A DNA stretch of 64,000 bases from Nemertoderma westbladi (GCA_032718475.1 JAUCBJ010007699.1:1-64000), one strand, 5' to 3'. Counted from the stretch's first letter, positions 42,594-53,985 are shown. Numbers and translations: made by a program. The notes: generated from the letters alone by a model not told the origin.

Positions 42594-42975
42594 TTGATTG
42601 GGGTAGGCAGCGACGCCCGCTCGCCTAAATATAAACTCATTATAATATGGATAAACTCATATATAGCAGATATGACGGAGTTGATAGAAGATGGTCTTAG
42701 TATCGGGGAGCGATATACTCTACTTTTACAAGCGTTTGTTGATAGCTTAATACGCGGCGACGTTAGTCCAACTGCTGCGGAGGACGATGGTCGTTATATC
42801 GAACCGCCAATGTCCCAAGAGCAGCTCGCGCGAGTTGGACTATAGAAAATTCGCTGCTCGATATACGCAGCGTAATGGTACGTATATGGTCTTCTTAACT
42901 ACTGGTCATCTTATCGATTTACACAATACAGGCTATGTCGACTATATATCCTGCCCAGTGGAGTCGGAACCATAA
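42594..42975 (+). CDS. Two overlapping small frames in the BEL-1 tail
   Basis: Frame 1 (ATG 42594 or 42672, stop 42845) encodes MTELIEDGLSIGERYTLLLQ and an acidic end. Frame 2 (42787-42975) continues with LDYRKFAARYTQRNGTYMVF and ends ...CPVESEP. The overlap is 59 bp in different frames, as if one small protein had been broken by a frameshift. No family is recognised. It could be an accessory gene or a relic. Confidence 0.3.
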
Positions 42976-43745
42976 ACTGAAATTCGAATGCGAAAATTCT
43001 ATTCGAAATCGACTCGAAAGAAAAGACACTAAAGAAACAAATGGACGCGGTAACTCCAACGTATATTTGGAATTCTTGATAGAAGCATTGTAACAACAAA
43101 TAAATATCACCCGCGTTTACCCTACCAGACGTGCGTCTTTGGTATTATTACGATAAATGCCCTAGACCCAACTAATAAACGGAAAGACATAAACATCCAC
43201 GTAAACCGAAACTTGTTGACGTATCACCTATGCTCACTCGGCTCGAACGATCCTGGAGTAAACCTACGATCAGAGTCCCGGAATACTCGGTCAAACCTCC
43301 TCATTCCTTAGTTGGACCTCAGACCTGCGATCCTGGTGGTGTCGCGGATCCTCGCGGACTGTATTCACTGTTCAAGATCTAGTGCTACCCTAACAATTAA
43401 TCGGTAACACTCCGACAGTGATTTCTAGCTAGCCGCCCATCTTACCTAGCTGGATTATGACGCAGACACCTAATATCACTATCCAACCGTATGGTCGTCC
43501 CGTTTAATGCGATACAACCCTTCATCAAGGTGAAGGAGAGCGTTGTACGAAACGAGTTAAACGCTATTCTATAAAGATCAAAAAAGAAACCTGCGTTTGT
43601 TCAGATAAACGTAAGTTATAACAGTAAGTCCAATCGATAAACGAATTGGCCTTATCTCAGTTCGATTGGGAAACCTCGAATCTCAAAGAAGATATCAAGC
43701 TTAGAAAACCCTATTCTCTGCGAGAGTTTTGGACGAACGTATCCC

Positions 43746-43952
43746 ATGACAAGCGGAGGAAAATCAGCTCGAGGAGAAGCATATCGAAATGGACGAGACA
43801 CCGACCGTAAACCCAAACCTTTTAATGCAATCATATTGCACCCTTCACCCAGGAGTTATGGCCCTCCTAGTAAAGTGGCTCCCCCCAAAGAGAAAAGGAC
43901 TCTTGCTAGCCTCAAAAAACTGCGTAAACGCCGTCTGCGTAAGAAAGACTAA
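43746..43952 (+). CDS. Small basic ORF before the BEL-1 3' LTR
   Basis: The 68-residue frame begins MTSGGKSARGEAYRNGRDTD and ends in a Lys/Arg-rich tail (LKKLRKRRLRKKD). It is 79 bp before the 3' LTR. A basic C-terminus would suit nucleic-acid binding, but there is no family match and it may be chance. Confidence 0.25.
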   Translation: MTSGGKSARGEAYRNGRDTDRKPKPFNAIILHPSPRSYGPPSKVAPPKEKRTLASLKKLRKRRLRKKD

Positions 43953-44030
43953 CTGTTCAGAGTATCTTTATGTTTTAGAAACTGTGATTTTTATATTTTA
44001 TAGACTAAAAATCCCATTTTCTGGGAGCGG

Positions 44031-45225
44031 TGTAAAAGCTTTTGCTGAATTGTCCGGTTATTTTTCCTTATTTTCCCGTAAAGTACTCTGTAGTTGGTTT
44101 ACCAGGCATAAAAAGGCCGTGTCCTTGCTGTACTGGTGTTTTAGCGGACATAAAAGCTATTTCTTCTGTATTTGTACTTTAGAGGACATAATCCGTAATT
44201 CCGTGATGTAAAAGCTCGATACTCTTGAAAACAGTGTCGCTACCATGACGACGGCTAGCAGCTGATATTGCCACGTCGACGTTTCTTTGTTTCTCTGTTC
44301 TCTCGTTGTTCAGGTTGACCAATCAGAGCGTTTGTTGTCTCTGTGTTGGAGGTATATACAGAAACTCAGTAGTTCAGTGTTATGTTTTTGCCCAGAGCCT
44401 AAGAACCGGCTTTTGGCACCTCCGTGTTTCAGTTTTTAGTCTTACACTAGTAGGTTTAATTATAAGGGCATATATCCTTTAACTGACATACCGATCAAAC
44501 TCATGGAATCACTGATCTGGGAATACACTGACTGCTGACACACGGCTTTTAATAACTGCTGAAACTGCTAAAATTACCTGCTCAATCGATACTGTATACT
44601 GCTATTTGTTGTCGGTTATTCATTATATTGGTTGATGAATTATTATATTGGAATAACGAGAAATAACCCCCGAAAACCCAATATTCTTGATATACCGAAG
44701 GTAAGAGAGAAAGGTTACCAATAAAGATTGTGACTTATGTTAAAGTGGTTTGAAGTGAATCTAATGTTATTTGATAGACCCTACATGAGTCAGTCTGTGT
44801 TCCTTTTATATGTGACTAAAATCAGTGAAGATTGGCAGATTAGTGTGCAGTATTGTGCAGCATTGTGTATGAGTGAGTCTGTTAAAGAAGCAATTCCTAA
44901 AGAATGCGCCATATATGTGAATTATAATTAAGCCATATCGTTGTGAGTAGTTTAAGTCATAACTCTGTTTATATAAATAAAGCGCCAATAATATTGTCAG
45001 AGATTATAATACTGTCAATCGAATAATACATTAGGCTTACATAGCAATAAAATTAAACCGTCGAACCCAATCTCCCGGGAATATCCAGCGGGTGAATGGT
45101 CGCGCACAGATTGGTTTCGACTAGTGTAGTGAATCAAATACTTGTCATAGACTAAAAACGATTTAATATCTAGAAGACATCTTAATTTGGCGGGTTAAAC
45201 TGCCAAAGGTCTGAAAGCGCGAACA
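44031..45225 (+). repeat. 3' LTR of BEL-1 (1195 bp)
   Basis: Same ends as the 5' LTR. It lacks 35 bp right after AATAAAGCGCCA (44976-44987). One other difference was seen (44207). Confidence 0.95.
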
Positions 45226-45815
45226 GATATCCGGCAACTACAGTCACAGACACCGACTTTGCGGATGACATCGCCCTGCTCTCTAATACGCTAGCAGATG
45301 CACAGCTTCTACTATATAAAGTGAAGAGGGCTGCTAAGGAGGTTGGATTGCATATAAATGCTACCAAGACCGAATTCATGACCTTTAATGTTGATGGAAA
45401 CTTGACAACCATTGATAATAATCAACTAAGGCAGGTCGATGACTTCCAGTACCTTGGATCATGGATAGAGAGTAGCAAAAAGGACATAGAAGTTAGGAAA
45501 GCAAAGGCTTGGGTAGTTCTATCAAAAATGGATACCATCTGGAAATCAGATCTCTCCAGGCACCTGAAGACTAAGTTCTTTCGAGCCACAGTGGAAAGTG
45601 TATTTTTATGAGGGCAGCCCTAAACATCAGCTGGAGACAGCACATGGTACAATACCACCTGTATCAACCCCGGCCATAACATATATAGATCAACTTGAAA
45701 GGGACACTGAACTTGGGAGAAACGAAATTGCGACAACTATGGAGAATCGGGAAGCCTGGAAGGATCTCATTTCCACTGTCCGAGTTCGCTCGACCTAGTA
45801 GTAGTAGTAATGGAA
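45226..45815 (+). pseudogene. LINE A copy 3, 3' part: RT motif C to 3' tail
   Basis: It starts with the second GATAT and continues the LINE frame into TDTDFADDIALLSNTLAD (motif C), HINATKTEFMTF and VDDFQYLGSWIESSKKDI. TGA at 45609 and an apparent internal deletion follow, then ITYIDQLERDTELGRNEIAT and WKDLISTVRVRST (the normal end of this group). A TAGTAGTAGTAGTAA tail closes it. The LINE was probably already defective at the 3' side. Confidence 0.85.
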
Positions 45816-45861
45816 CATAATTAAACATTTGTATAATATTATATTATCCATAAATGAACAA

Positions 45862-46063
45862 TTAATTAATTAATGACCTTTTATTTCCAAGAAATAGGTC
45901 GAGACTTTTACTCAGCTGACTTCCTGGAGGATTGGAACGTTTTGGAGTTTTTAATTTAACTTCTACAGAAGATGTAACTGGAAGTGTCGGATTTCGCACC
46001 GTAACTGGAATTGTCGGATTTCGCACAAGGTGTGGCAGAGGATATGGGTCCACTTTTTCATTC
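45862..46063 (-). CDS. Candidate terminal exon of an unidentified host gene
   Basis: The minus strand has tttatatttccag|G AAT GAA at 46063 and an open frame to TAA at 45862-45864. It includes a 9-residue duplication (VRNPTIPVT, VRNPTLPVT) and a Pro/Lys/Ser-rich end. Its phase (one base first) fits the upstream exon candidate ending at 47474. No family is recognised. Composition and phase suggest coding, but the evidence is modest. Confidence 0.4.
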
Positions 46064-47473
46064 CTGGAAATATAAATTAAATTAATAATTTGAAAATACG
46101 ATATCTACGGAGCCTCTAAAGGCCAAACAAAGGTGGGGGTCACTTACGACGCAATCTCTGATTACAGTACTCCCAAAAATAGAACTGTAAATGATAATAT
46201 TATTATTATTATCCTTTTAAGGGGGGAGGTAGCGCTACTTCATTTTATCAAGATTCCAAATTTGAAAACCGTTTCGCAAGATCTGTCTTACTTCTCGAGA
46301 TATGGCTGTCTGTCCGTTTTACTGTCGGTTTGTCCGTCAGTATGTCTGTCCGTCAATAAAAACATAATATCTTTCTAAAAAATTCCCTATAAGGGCTTTC
46401 GTGGTCGGTGACTTCATTTCTGATGTCATAAATCAAATTTGGCGTTGTCGGTTCTGTCTGTATGCCTGACAGTCTGTCTGTCAAAATATAACCGACAGTC
46501 TGACAGCCAATTTGTAAGTCATCAAATGTTAAAATTGACACTAGAAATGAATTCTGCGACTAGGAAAACCCCTAGAGCTAAACTTTTAGCATTTTTAATA
46601 TTTTTTCATCAAATTTTGACAGAGTAACCACATGCCTGCCATCTTCAAAAGTTTTGGTCAGAATTTTAAAATTTTGATCCTAACTCTTTTTTTTGGCTTC
46701 TAAATGTGAAAAATGCTAATTTCTTCGAAAGAATAGGAAAATAATTAAATAATTTGATAATAAAATTGGAAATATTCAATATCAAAAAATTTTGACCAAA
46801 ACTTTTATTCAACCATATATCCTAATTATAAATACGAAATAATTAGTTATATAACTAATGTTTGTAAGAAGAGTAGTGTTTATAGTAATAGTTATAATTT
46901 TATGCTAATAAATAGCACTAAATTATTATAACTATATTACAAAAAAAAAATTTTTTTTAGACAAAAGAATGATCGATTGACACTTTAACCAAAACTTATT
47001 CATATTGGACAAATCCTTGCCATGTTACTGTGTCATTGTAGCGCATCATCTTCGGATAACGCCTCATCCTTTTCAGTAAACTCTTGGGTTTCGAAGTTGA
47101 AATATTCTGTTATCCGTTGCTGTGTTTTCTCGGACTCCAGGAATAAATGGAGCCAGTTCGGAACAGGAAAGCCTCGGCTACGCCTCGGCTAGTTCCTGTT
47201 CCTCGGGTTAAAATAACCGGAAAAATAACAAAATATCAGGGTAATAAATACAGATGTAATATTAGCCATATATGGCGTGATATATGAATATGAATATAAT
47301 TTGATATGACGTGATATATGAAAACGAGTACAGGTGGGTGTGTCTTAGTGCAATGTTTTTTACCCGGGAGAAAAATGTTTTTCCCCTGGGTGAAAAACAT
47401 TAATAAATTGAAATAATTGGCCGCATTCAGCCACCGTAGAAAGCAGTTCCATTCGAATAAATAAATCAATAAC
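46064..47473. other. Candidate intron; CTGTC-rich repeat region
   Basis: 46295-46520 holds many ctgtctgtc/ccgtcagt words and tctgacagcc-type inverted copies, as in a decayed MITE-like repeat. A poly(A)/poly(T) stretch lies near 46940. No gene is seen. Confidence 0.4.
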
Positions 47474-47634
47474 CTTTTAGATGCAGCGGTTCCCATATCA
47501 TCTGAGTGCGAACCACCAGTGGGAGTTTTCTCGGTTGTTAGAGCCGGTCGAGCAGTGTTATTGGTCGGCCGGGATGAATCGATTACTACGGTGTCTGCAA
47601 TGCCACTCGTTTTAGATTTCACTTTAGGGAATGG
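47474..47634 (-). CDS. Candidate upstream exon of the same host gene
   Basis: The minus strand reads gttatttgcag|CCA TTC CCT at 47634 and TCTAAAAG|GTTATT at 47474/47473. It is 161 nt, open, and leaves two bases that the next candidate exon completes as AGG. The product is Thr/Ser/Pro-rich (SKTSGIADTVVIDSSRPTNN). The donor is weak. Not recognised. Confidence 0.35.
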
Positions 47635-47762
47635 CTGCAAATAACAATGCCAGGAATGTTTAAAAGTTTAAAAAGAAGCAATAAAATTATTAGCATCCTA
47701 CACATTATGATTATAAGAAACACAAAAGGATATTCATTTTGGCTTTGATTTTCTCAGGTTAC

Positions 47763-48090
47763 TACTAGGATCGGCATGCTGCATTGCAGCTGCATTTTTA
47801 AGAATGCTGTGCCGGCTTGTCAACAAAATTGCACCGCCACAACTCCCTATCACCCATGACATTTGCTAGATCATCCGCATCTTTAAGGCCAGTGTCCTTT
47901 AAGATGCGTCTCAAGAAAGTCATGGGCTGTCCACCATGCTTATTCACTCCATGAGGCTGCCAAAGTACAAGATTATGCACTGGCTGGTCCTCACGGCGAA
48001 AGCAATGTCCTGCAAAGCGGAGGCGATTTTGTTCTAGTGTCAAGCTTGGGGGAACCAATGAGACACCTCCAATGTTATATAGCTCAGGTT
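47763..48090 (-). pseudogene. LINE A fragment 4, 3' end
   Basis: On the minus strand it reads PPSLTLEQNRLRFAGHCFRR, HGGQPMTFLRRILKDTGL and VMGDRELWRCNFVDKPAQ, then the ATGCAGCTGCAATGCAGCAT tail. It is almost the same as the end of 14715-15465, but it keeps the PVHNLVLW segment that the first copy lacks. 5'-truncated. Confidence 0.85.
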
Positions 48091-48540
48091 GGCTTGGGTT
48101 GAGCTTCCGGGGACCTCTCCGGTTCGGTTATCAAACTCCGGTCATGTGTATTTTAATTGTAAGGGATTGAAGAGATATTTCAGAAAATGTAATTCAATAA
48201 TGTTTATTAACTCTATTTGGACCGCGGGGGGTGGGGGGATGGGGGGTGGGGCGGGGGGGGGGGGGGGGTCAATTTATACATTTTTTTGTAATTCATCTGT
48301 ATCTTTGTATCTTTCTATCTTTGTATCTGCATCTGTATCAGGTTTGTTGGGAAAACCAAGATTTCGTGACTTTTCCTAAAATGTTATGGACTATCCAACA
48401 GAGTTTTCATGAGTTTTAGTTTTCGTGCGGTGGTCCCATTCTGGCACGTCGGTCCTCAGTATTTTTCGTGCTAAAATTTTCAAAAGTTGTTATAGCTCAC
48501 TAAATTTAATTTATTTGCGATATATAGCGTTAATTAGTAA
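48091..48540. other. G-rich tract and flanks, no gene
   Basis: 48224-48269 has several runs of four or more G on the + strand (potential G-quadruplex). TTTGTATCT repeats follow near 48300. Nothing coding is recognised. Confidence 0.5.
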
Positions 48541-48542
48541 CA

Positions 48543-51500
48543 ATAAACAATTCCTCCAGGAGAATCCCTCCAGGAGAGTAGTTTAGAATTAATTAATAAC
48601 AATAAACAATTCCTCCAGGAGAATCCCTCCAAGAGAGTAGTCTAGAATTAATTAGTAACAATAAACAATCCCTCCAGGAGAGTAGTCTAGAATTAATTAG
48701 TAACAATAAACAATCCCTCCAGGAGAATCCCTCCAAGAGAGTAGTCTAGAATTAATTAGTAACAATAAACAATTCCTCCAGGAGAGTAGTCTAGAATTAA
48801 TTAGTAACAACAAACAATCCCCCCAAGAGAGTAGTCTAGAATTAATTAATAACAATAAACAATTCCTCCAGGAGAATCCCTCCAAGAGAGTAGTCTAGAA
48901 TTAATTAGTAACAATAAACAATCCCTCCAGGAGAGTAGTCTAGAATTAATTAGTAACAATAAACAATCCCTCCAGGAGAATCCCTCCAAGAGAGTAGTCT
49001 AGAATTAATTAGTAACAATAAACAATTCCTCCAGGAGAGTAGTCTAGAATTAATTAGTAACAACAAACAATCCCCCCAAGAGAGTAGTTTAGAATTAATT
49101 AATAACAATAAACAATCCCTCCAGGAGAGTAGTTTAGAATTAATTAATAACAATAAACAATTCCTCCAGGAGAATCCCTCCAAGAGAGTAGTCTAGAATT
49201 AATTAGTAACAACAAACAATCCCCCCAAGAGAGTAGTCTAGAATTAATTAATAACAATAAACAATTCCTCCAGGAGAGTAGTTTAGAATTAATTAATAAC
49301 AATAAACAATTCCTACAGGAGAGTAGTATAGAATTAATTAGTAACAATAAACAATTCCTCCAGGAGAGTAGTCTAGAATTAATTAGTAACAACAAACAAT
49401 CCCCCCAAGAGAGTAGTTTAGAATTAATTAATAACAATAAACAATTCCTCCAGGAGAGTAGTCTAGAATTAATTAATAACAATAAACAATTCCTCCAGGA
49501 GAGTAGTCTAGAATTAATTAGTAACAATAAACAATCCCTCCAGGAGAGTAGTTTAGAATTAATTAATAACAATAAACAATTCCTACAGGAGAGTAGTATA
49601 GAATTAATTAGTAACAATAAACAATTCCTCCAGGAGAGTAGTCTAGAATTAATTAGTAACAACAAACAATCCCCCCAAGAGAGTAGTTTAGAATTAATTA
49701 ATAACAATAAACAATTCCTCCAGGAGAGTAGTCTAGAATTAATTAATAACAATAAACAATTCCTCCAGGAGAGTAGTCTAGAATTAATTAGTAACAACAA
49801 ACAATCCCCCCAAGAGAGTAGTTTAGAATTAATTAATAACAATAAACAATTCCTCCAGGAGAGTAGTCTAGAATTAATTAATAACAATAAACAATTCCTC
49901 CAGGAGAGTAGTCTAGAATTAATTAGTAACAATAAACAATCCCTCCAGGAGAGTAGTCTAGAATTAATTAGTAACAATAAACAATCCCTCCAGGAGAATC
50001 CCTCCAGGAGAGTAGTCTAGAATTAATTAGTAACAATAAACAATCCCTCCAGGAGAGTAGTCTAGAATTAATTAGTAACAATAAACAATTCCTCCAGGAG
50101 AGTAGTCTAGAATTAATTAGTAACAATAAACAATTCCCCCAGGAGAGTAGTCTAGAATTAATTAATAACAATAAACAATTCCTCCAGGAGAGTAGTCTAG
50201 AATTTATTAGTAACAATAAACAATTCCTCCAGGAGAGTAGTTTAGAATTAATTAGTAACAATAAACAATTCCTCCAGGAGAATCCCTCCAAGAGAGTAGT
50301 CTAGAATTAATTAGTAACAATAAACAATTCCCCCAGGAGAGTAGTCTAGAATTAATTAATAACAATAAACAATTCCTCCAGGAGAGTAGTCTAGAATTTA
50401 TTAGTAACAATAAACAATTCCTCCAGGAGAGTAGTCTAGAATTAATTAGTAACAATAAACAATCCCTCCAGGAGAGTAGTCTAGAATTAATTAATAACAA
50501 TAAACAATTCCTCCAGGAGAGTAGTCTAGAATTAATTAGTAACAATAAACAATTCCCCCAGGAGAGTAGTCTAGAATTAATTAATAACAATAAACAATTC
50601 CTCCAGGAGAGTAGTCTAGAATTTATTAGTAACAATAAACAATTCCTCCAGGAGAGTAGTTTAGAATTAATTAGTAACAATAAACAATTCCTCCAGGAGA
50701 GTAGTCTAGAATTAATTAGTAACAAGAAACAATTCCTCCAGGAGAGTAGTCTAGAATTAATTAGTAACAATAAACAATTCCTCCAGGAGAGTAGTCTAGA
50801 ATTTATTAGTAACAATAAACAATTCCTCCAGGAGAGTAGTTTAGAATTAATTAGTAACAATAAACAATTCCTCCAGGAGAGTAGTCTAGAATTAATTAGT
50901 AACAACAAACAATCCCCCCAAGAGTGTAGTCTAGAATTAATTAGTAACAATAAACAATCCCTCCAGGAGAATCCCTCCAGGAGAGTAGTCTAGAATTAAT
51001 TAGTAACAATAAACAATCCCTCCAGGAGAGTAGTCTAGAATTAATTAGTAACAATAAACAATTCCTCCAGGAGAGTAGTCTAGAATTAATTAGTAACAAT
51101 AAACAATTCCCCCAGGAGAGTAGTCTAGAATTAATTAATAACAATAAACAATTCCTCCAGGAGAGTAGTCTAGAATTTATTAGTAACAATAAACAATTCC
51201 TCCAGGAGAGTAGTTTAGAATTAATTAGTAACAATAAACAATTCCTCCAGGAGAGTAGTCTAGAATTAATTAGTAACAAGAAACAATTCCTCCAGGAGAG
51301 TAGTCTAGAATTAATTAGTAACAATAAACAATTCCTCCAGGAGAGTAGTCTAGAATTAATTAGTAACAATAAACAATTCCCCCAGGAGAGTAGTCTAGAA
51401 TTAATTAATAACAATAAACAATTCCTCCAGGAGAGTAGTCTAGAATTAATTAATAACAATAAACAATTCCTCCAGGAGAGTAGTCTAGAATTAATTAGTA

Positions 51501-51632
51501 ACAATAAACAATTCCTCCAGGAGAGTAGTCTAGAATTAATTAGTAACAATAAACAATTCCTCCAGGAGAGTAGTCTAGAATTAATTAGTAACAATAAACA
51601 ATTCCTCCAGGAGAGTAGTCTAGAATTAATTA
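48543..51632. repeat. 45-bp minisatellite, about 68 copies
   Basis: The unit is gtctagaattaattagtaac + aataaacaattcctccagga + gagta (45 bp). Occasional 60-bp units carry an extra gaatccctccaagga. Variants of single bases (tctaga/tttaga, aattagt/aattaat, caat/caag) recur in the same order in long blocks, for example near 50300-50700 and 51050-51400. That indicates segmental copying. The period is a multiple of three, so minus-strand LLSWRNCLLLLINSR frames stay open without meaning. Confidence 0.95.
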
Positions 51633-52854
51633 GACCATTGAGCCCCATTATGAAAGATGGAGTAGTCTGTATGGGCTCCCGCCTGGGGAATGCCCCAGGG
51701 GGGATTGTCCCTGAGTGCCCAATATTGATCCCGAAAGACTCAGTTATCGTGGATAAGATTATACACGATTCCCATGAAGCCTCACATCATGCAGGTGTGG
51801 AAGCAACTCTCACGTGGATACGGGGGAAATTCTGGATACCAGCAGTCAGGAGAAGAGTAAAGGGCTGTGTGGAGAAGTGCGTCAGTGGGTGGGTGGAGCA
51901 GGTGATGGCACCTCTACCTGCAGAGCGGATAACACCCTATGAGCCACCATTCACAAATTGTGGTGTTGACCTCTTTGGTCCTATTAACGTCAAGTTGGGC
52001 CGACAAAACGAGTAACGATGGGGTTCCATATTCGTGTGTTACGCCTCAAGGGCTGTTGCCCTGGAATTAGTTAAAGATGCAAGCGCAAACTCATTTCTGC
52101 ATTTATTAATGCGCTCAGAAGATTCATTACAAGGTGTGAAGCAGTGCGAAGGATTAGCTCTGATAATGGGTCGAATTTCATTGGAGCTAATCGAGAACTT
52201 CAAGATCTCTACCGGATTGCGCAAACACCTGCTATTAAAGAACATGCAAGGAAACAAGATGTCAAGTGGAAATTCCATACCCCTTATGCCCCCCATTCTT
52301 CAGGAGTCTGAGAAAGACTTGTAGGAAGTGCTGAGCGGATCTTAGAGGCAAGCACATGAAATCGATGCCTTGATGAGGACGCATCCCGCATAGTGTTAGC
52401 AGAAACAGAAGCAACAATGAATGCGCGGCCGCTATGTGCGATAAATGATGACCCGAATTCTTACGAGGTTTTGACACCAAACCATCTACTAATGAGGAGA
52501 CCAGTCCAGGTTTTGAGTAAAGACATGTTTGACGAGAATGACCTATATTCCAGAAAGACATGGAAAGTAATACAAGTAGTATCAAAGATATTCTGGCGCC
52601 AATGGGTAACTGAATATCTACCAACCCTTCACAAGCGACACAAGTGGCGGCTGGAAAGGAGAGATCTGAAACCGGGAGATCTAGTCATAGTGACAGATGA
52701 CACCCTAGCGAAACACGATTGGGTGATGGCCAGAGTTGTGAATTGCCTGCAGGGACCCGATGGGCACACTAGAACAGTCGAATTGAAGACGAGTGGAAAG
52801 AAACTTGTAAGACGTCCGATAAGGAAATGTTGTTTATTGGAACAAAGTGTCTAA
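51632..52854 (+). pseudogene. BEL/Pao integrase and C-terminal domain, decayed (BEL-3)
   Basis: It starts at RPLSPIMKDGVVCMGSRLGN, then an H2C2 zinc-binding segment (IIHDSHEASHHAGVEATL, WIPAVRRRVKGCVEKC) and PFTNCGVDLFGPI (first catalytic Asp). A stop follows at 52013. The core continues in the next frame, VCYASRAVALELVKDAS, and after a shift near 52110 as RISSDNGSNFIGANREL (second Asp). A nonsense codon precedes ERLVGSAERIL (catalytic Glu region). The end, from 52393, is NARPLCAINDDPNSYEVLTP, RRDLKPGDLVIV and VVNCLQGPDG, the C-terminal domain typical of Pao/BEL pol. All catalytic positions are visible, but three or more breaks kill it. Its left edge abuts the minisatellite. Confidence 0.85.
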
Positions 52855-53342
52855 TTTATGCCAAAGCCATGGAGGAGGGTCCAGATATACCTCAAATTGT
52901 CCCTAAATAAAATTCAAAATTTATTATAAAATTCACAAAATGAATAGAAGAAACCTGAACTAGTACTTTAGGATAGGCAGATACCGGTATATAGGTACAT
53001 GGACTGAATAGTAAGTAACCTGTGGTGAAATTTATGTTTCCGGAACATAAAATGTATGTGTGAAGAAATGAATGAATGGTTATATGACGCAATACTGAAC
53101 ACAGCCCTAATGAACAATGAACTTGCAACTTCTCAGTTGCGTAATGAACTAAATGAATGAATGTAGGGAACAATTGCAGTACAAAATGAACTCAAATTAT
53201 GGGAAACATAGATTTCATTAGCAGCAACCATAGAACATGAAACCAGCAAATTCCAGAACGTATAATAAAACCTTATAGTGTAACTGGCCATTTAGTCTAT
53301 TATGGATATTATACTTAATGATAGTACTTGATCTGGATATCA
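52855..53342. other. No feature recognised
   Basis: AT-rich sequence rich in gaatga words. It may include the rest of BEL-3, but no LTR is identified. Confidence 0.35.
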
Positions 53343-53985
53343 AATATACAATGTAAATAAGACAATATGATAATGCTCTCCATAGCGAAAAATATCAACC
53401 GGCCCTATTGGGGCTCGAACCCGGTACCTAAGTTTCAAACTTCTGGTTATCATCAGCCGGGTGAGTGTACTGAGCTACCAGACCGGATGAATATTTCGCT
53501 GTGGGGTGGGAGATCATATTTAGGCCAACTAATCACTCAAAGGAAAGTACAACATCGTTATTCCCGTGCTCTGCCAGAAATGGCAACCATGCCTCAAAGA
53601 ATAACTATTATACAGTGTTGTGGAAACCACTGTAACCCCGTATGCCTGGCCCAGGCTGTTAATTAATAATAATAAGTGAATTGTTGTGGGGTGAGTGACG
53701 CGGTGTATTAAATATACAATGTAAATAAGACAATATGATAATGCTCTCCATAGCGAAAAATATTGGGGCTCGAACCCGGTACCTGGTTCCGAAGTTGTAC
53801 TTTCCTTTGAGTGATTAGTTGGCCTAAATATGATCTCCCACTCCAAAGCGAAATATTCATCCGGTCTGGTAGCTCAGTACACTCAACCCGGCTGATGATA
53901 AGAGGAAGTTTGAAACCTAGGCACCGGGTTCGAGCCCCAATAGGGCCGGTTGATATTTTTCGCTATGGAGAGCATTATCATATTG
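53343..53985. repeat. Fold-back of tRNA-like units
   Basis: The minus-strand unit is 53365-53519 and the plus-strand unit 53828-53983. With their flanks they form inverted arms of about 190 bp (53365-53552 and 53792-53983). A partial third minus copy is at 53712-53784. Each unit has CCGGTCTGGTAGCTCAGTAC (box A) and GGGTTCGAGCCCC (box B). Around the tRNA-like core the unit's own ends are inverted repeats (AGCGAAATATTCATCCGG and CCGGTTGATATTTTTCGCT), which extends the acceptor stem. The D and anticodon arms are abnormal, so these are repeats, not tRNA genes. Confidence 0.8.

Larger units (their letters stand above)
41019..44030 (+). other. BEL-1 3' internal region, no recognised pol domain
   Basis: No integrase motif was found in any frame. 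The first 1.5 kb is AT-rich. Two small overlapping frames occur at 42594-42975 and a basic one at 43746-43952. A short purine run (GGGAGCGG, 44023-44030) lies just before the 3' LTR and is the likely polypurine primer. Confidence 0.6.
33121..45225 (+). mobile_element. BEL-1: BEL/Pao-type LTR retrotransposon lacking RT and integrase
   Basis: 12,105 bp in total, with TG...CA LTRs of 1230 and 1195 bp and a GATAT duplication. Inside are a 2.2-kb leader with a 288-bp duplication, a gag-like ORF, a stop, then zinc knuckles, protease and a short post-RNase H segment. A 3-kb region without recognised pol domains follows. Protein family evidence is the Pao-type capsid-like domain, the DSGST protease and WRY...DIASRG. 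RT and RNase H are missing between protease and WRY, and no integrase is seen. Near-identical LTRs mean recent insertion, which must have used proteins supplied by another element. Confidence 0.9.

Noticed and set aside
48697-51648. Minus-strand frames of LLSWRNCLLLLINSR repeats
   Set aside because: The 45-bp repeat unit is a multiple of three and lacks stops in that frame. No start, domain or flanking gene supports a protein.
53861-53949. Functional tRNA gene
   Set aside because: Pol III boxes are good, but the D and anticodon arms do not fold normally and several copies lie in inverted repeats.
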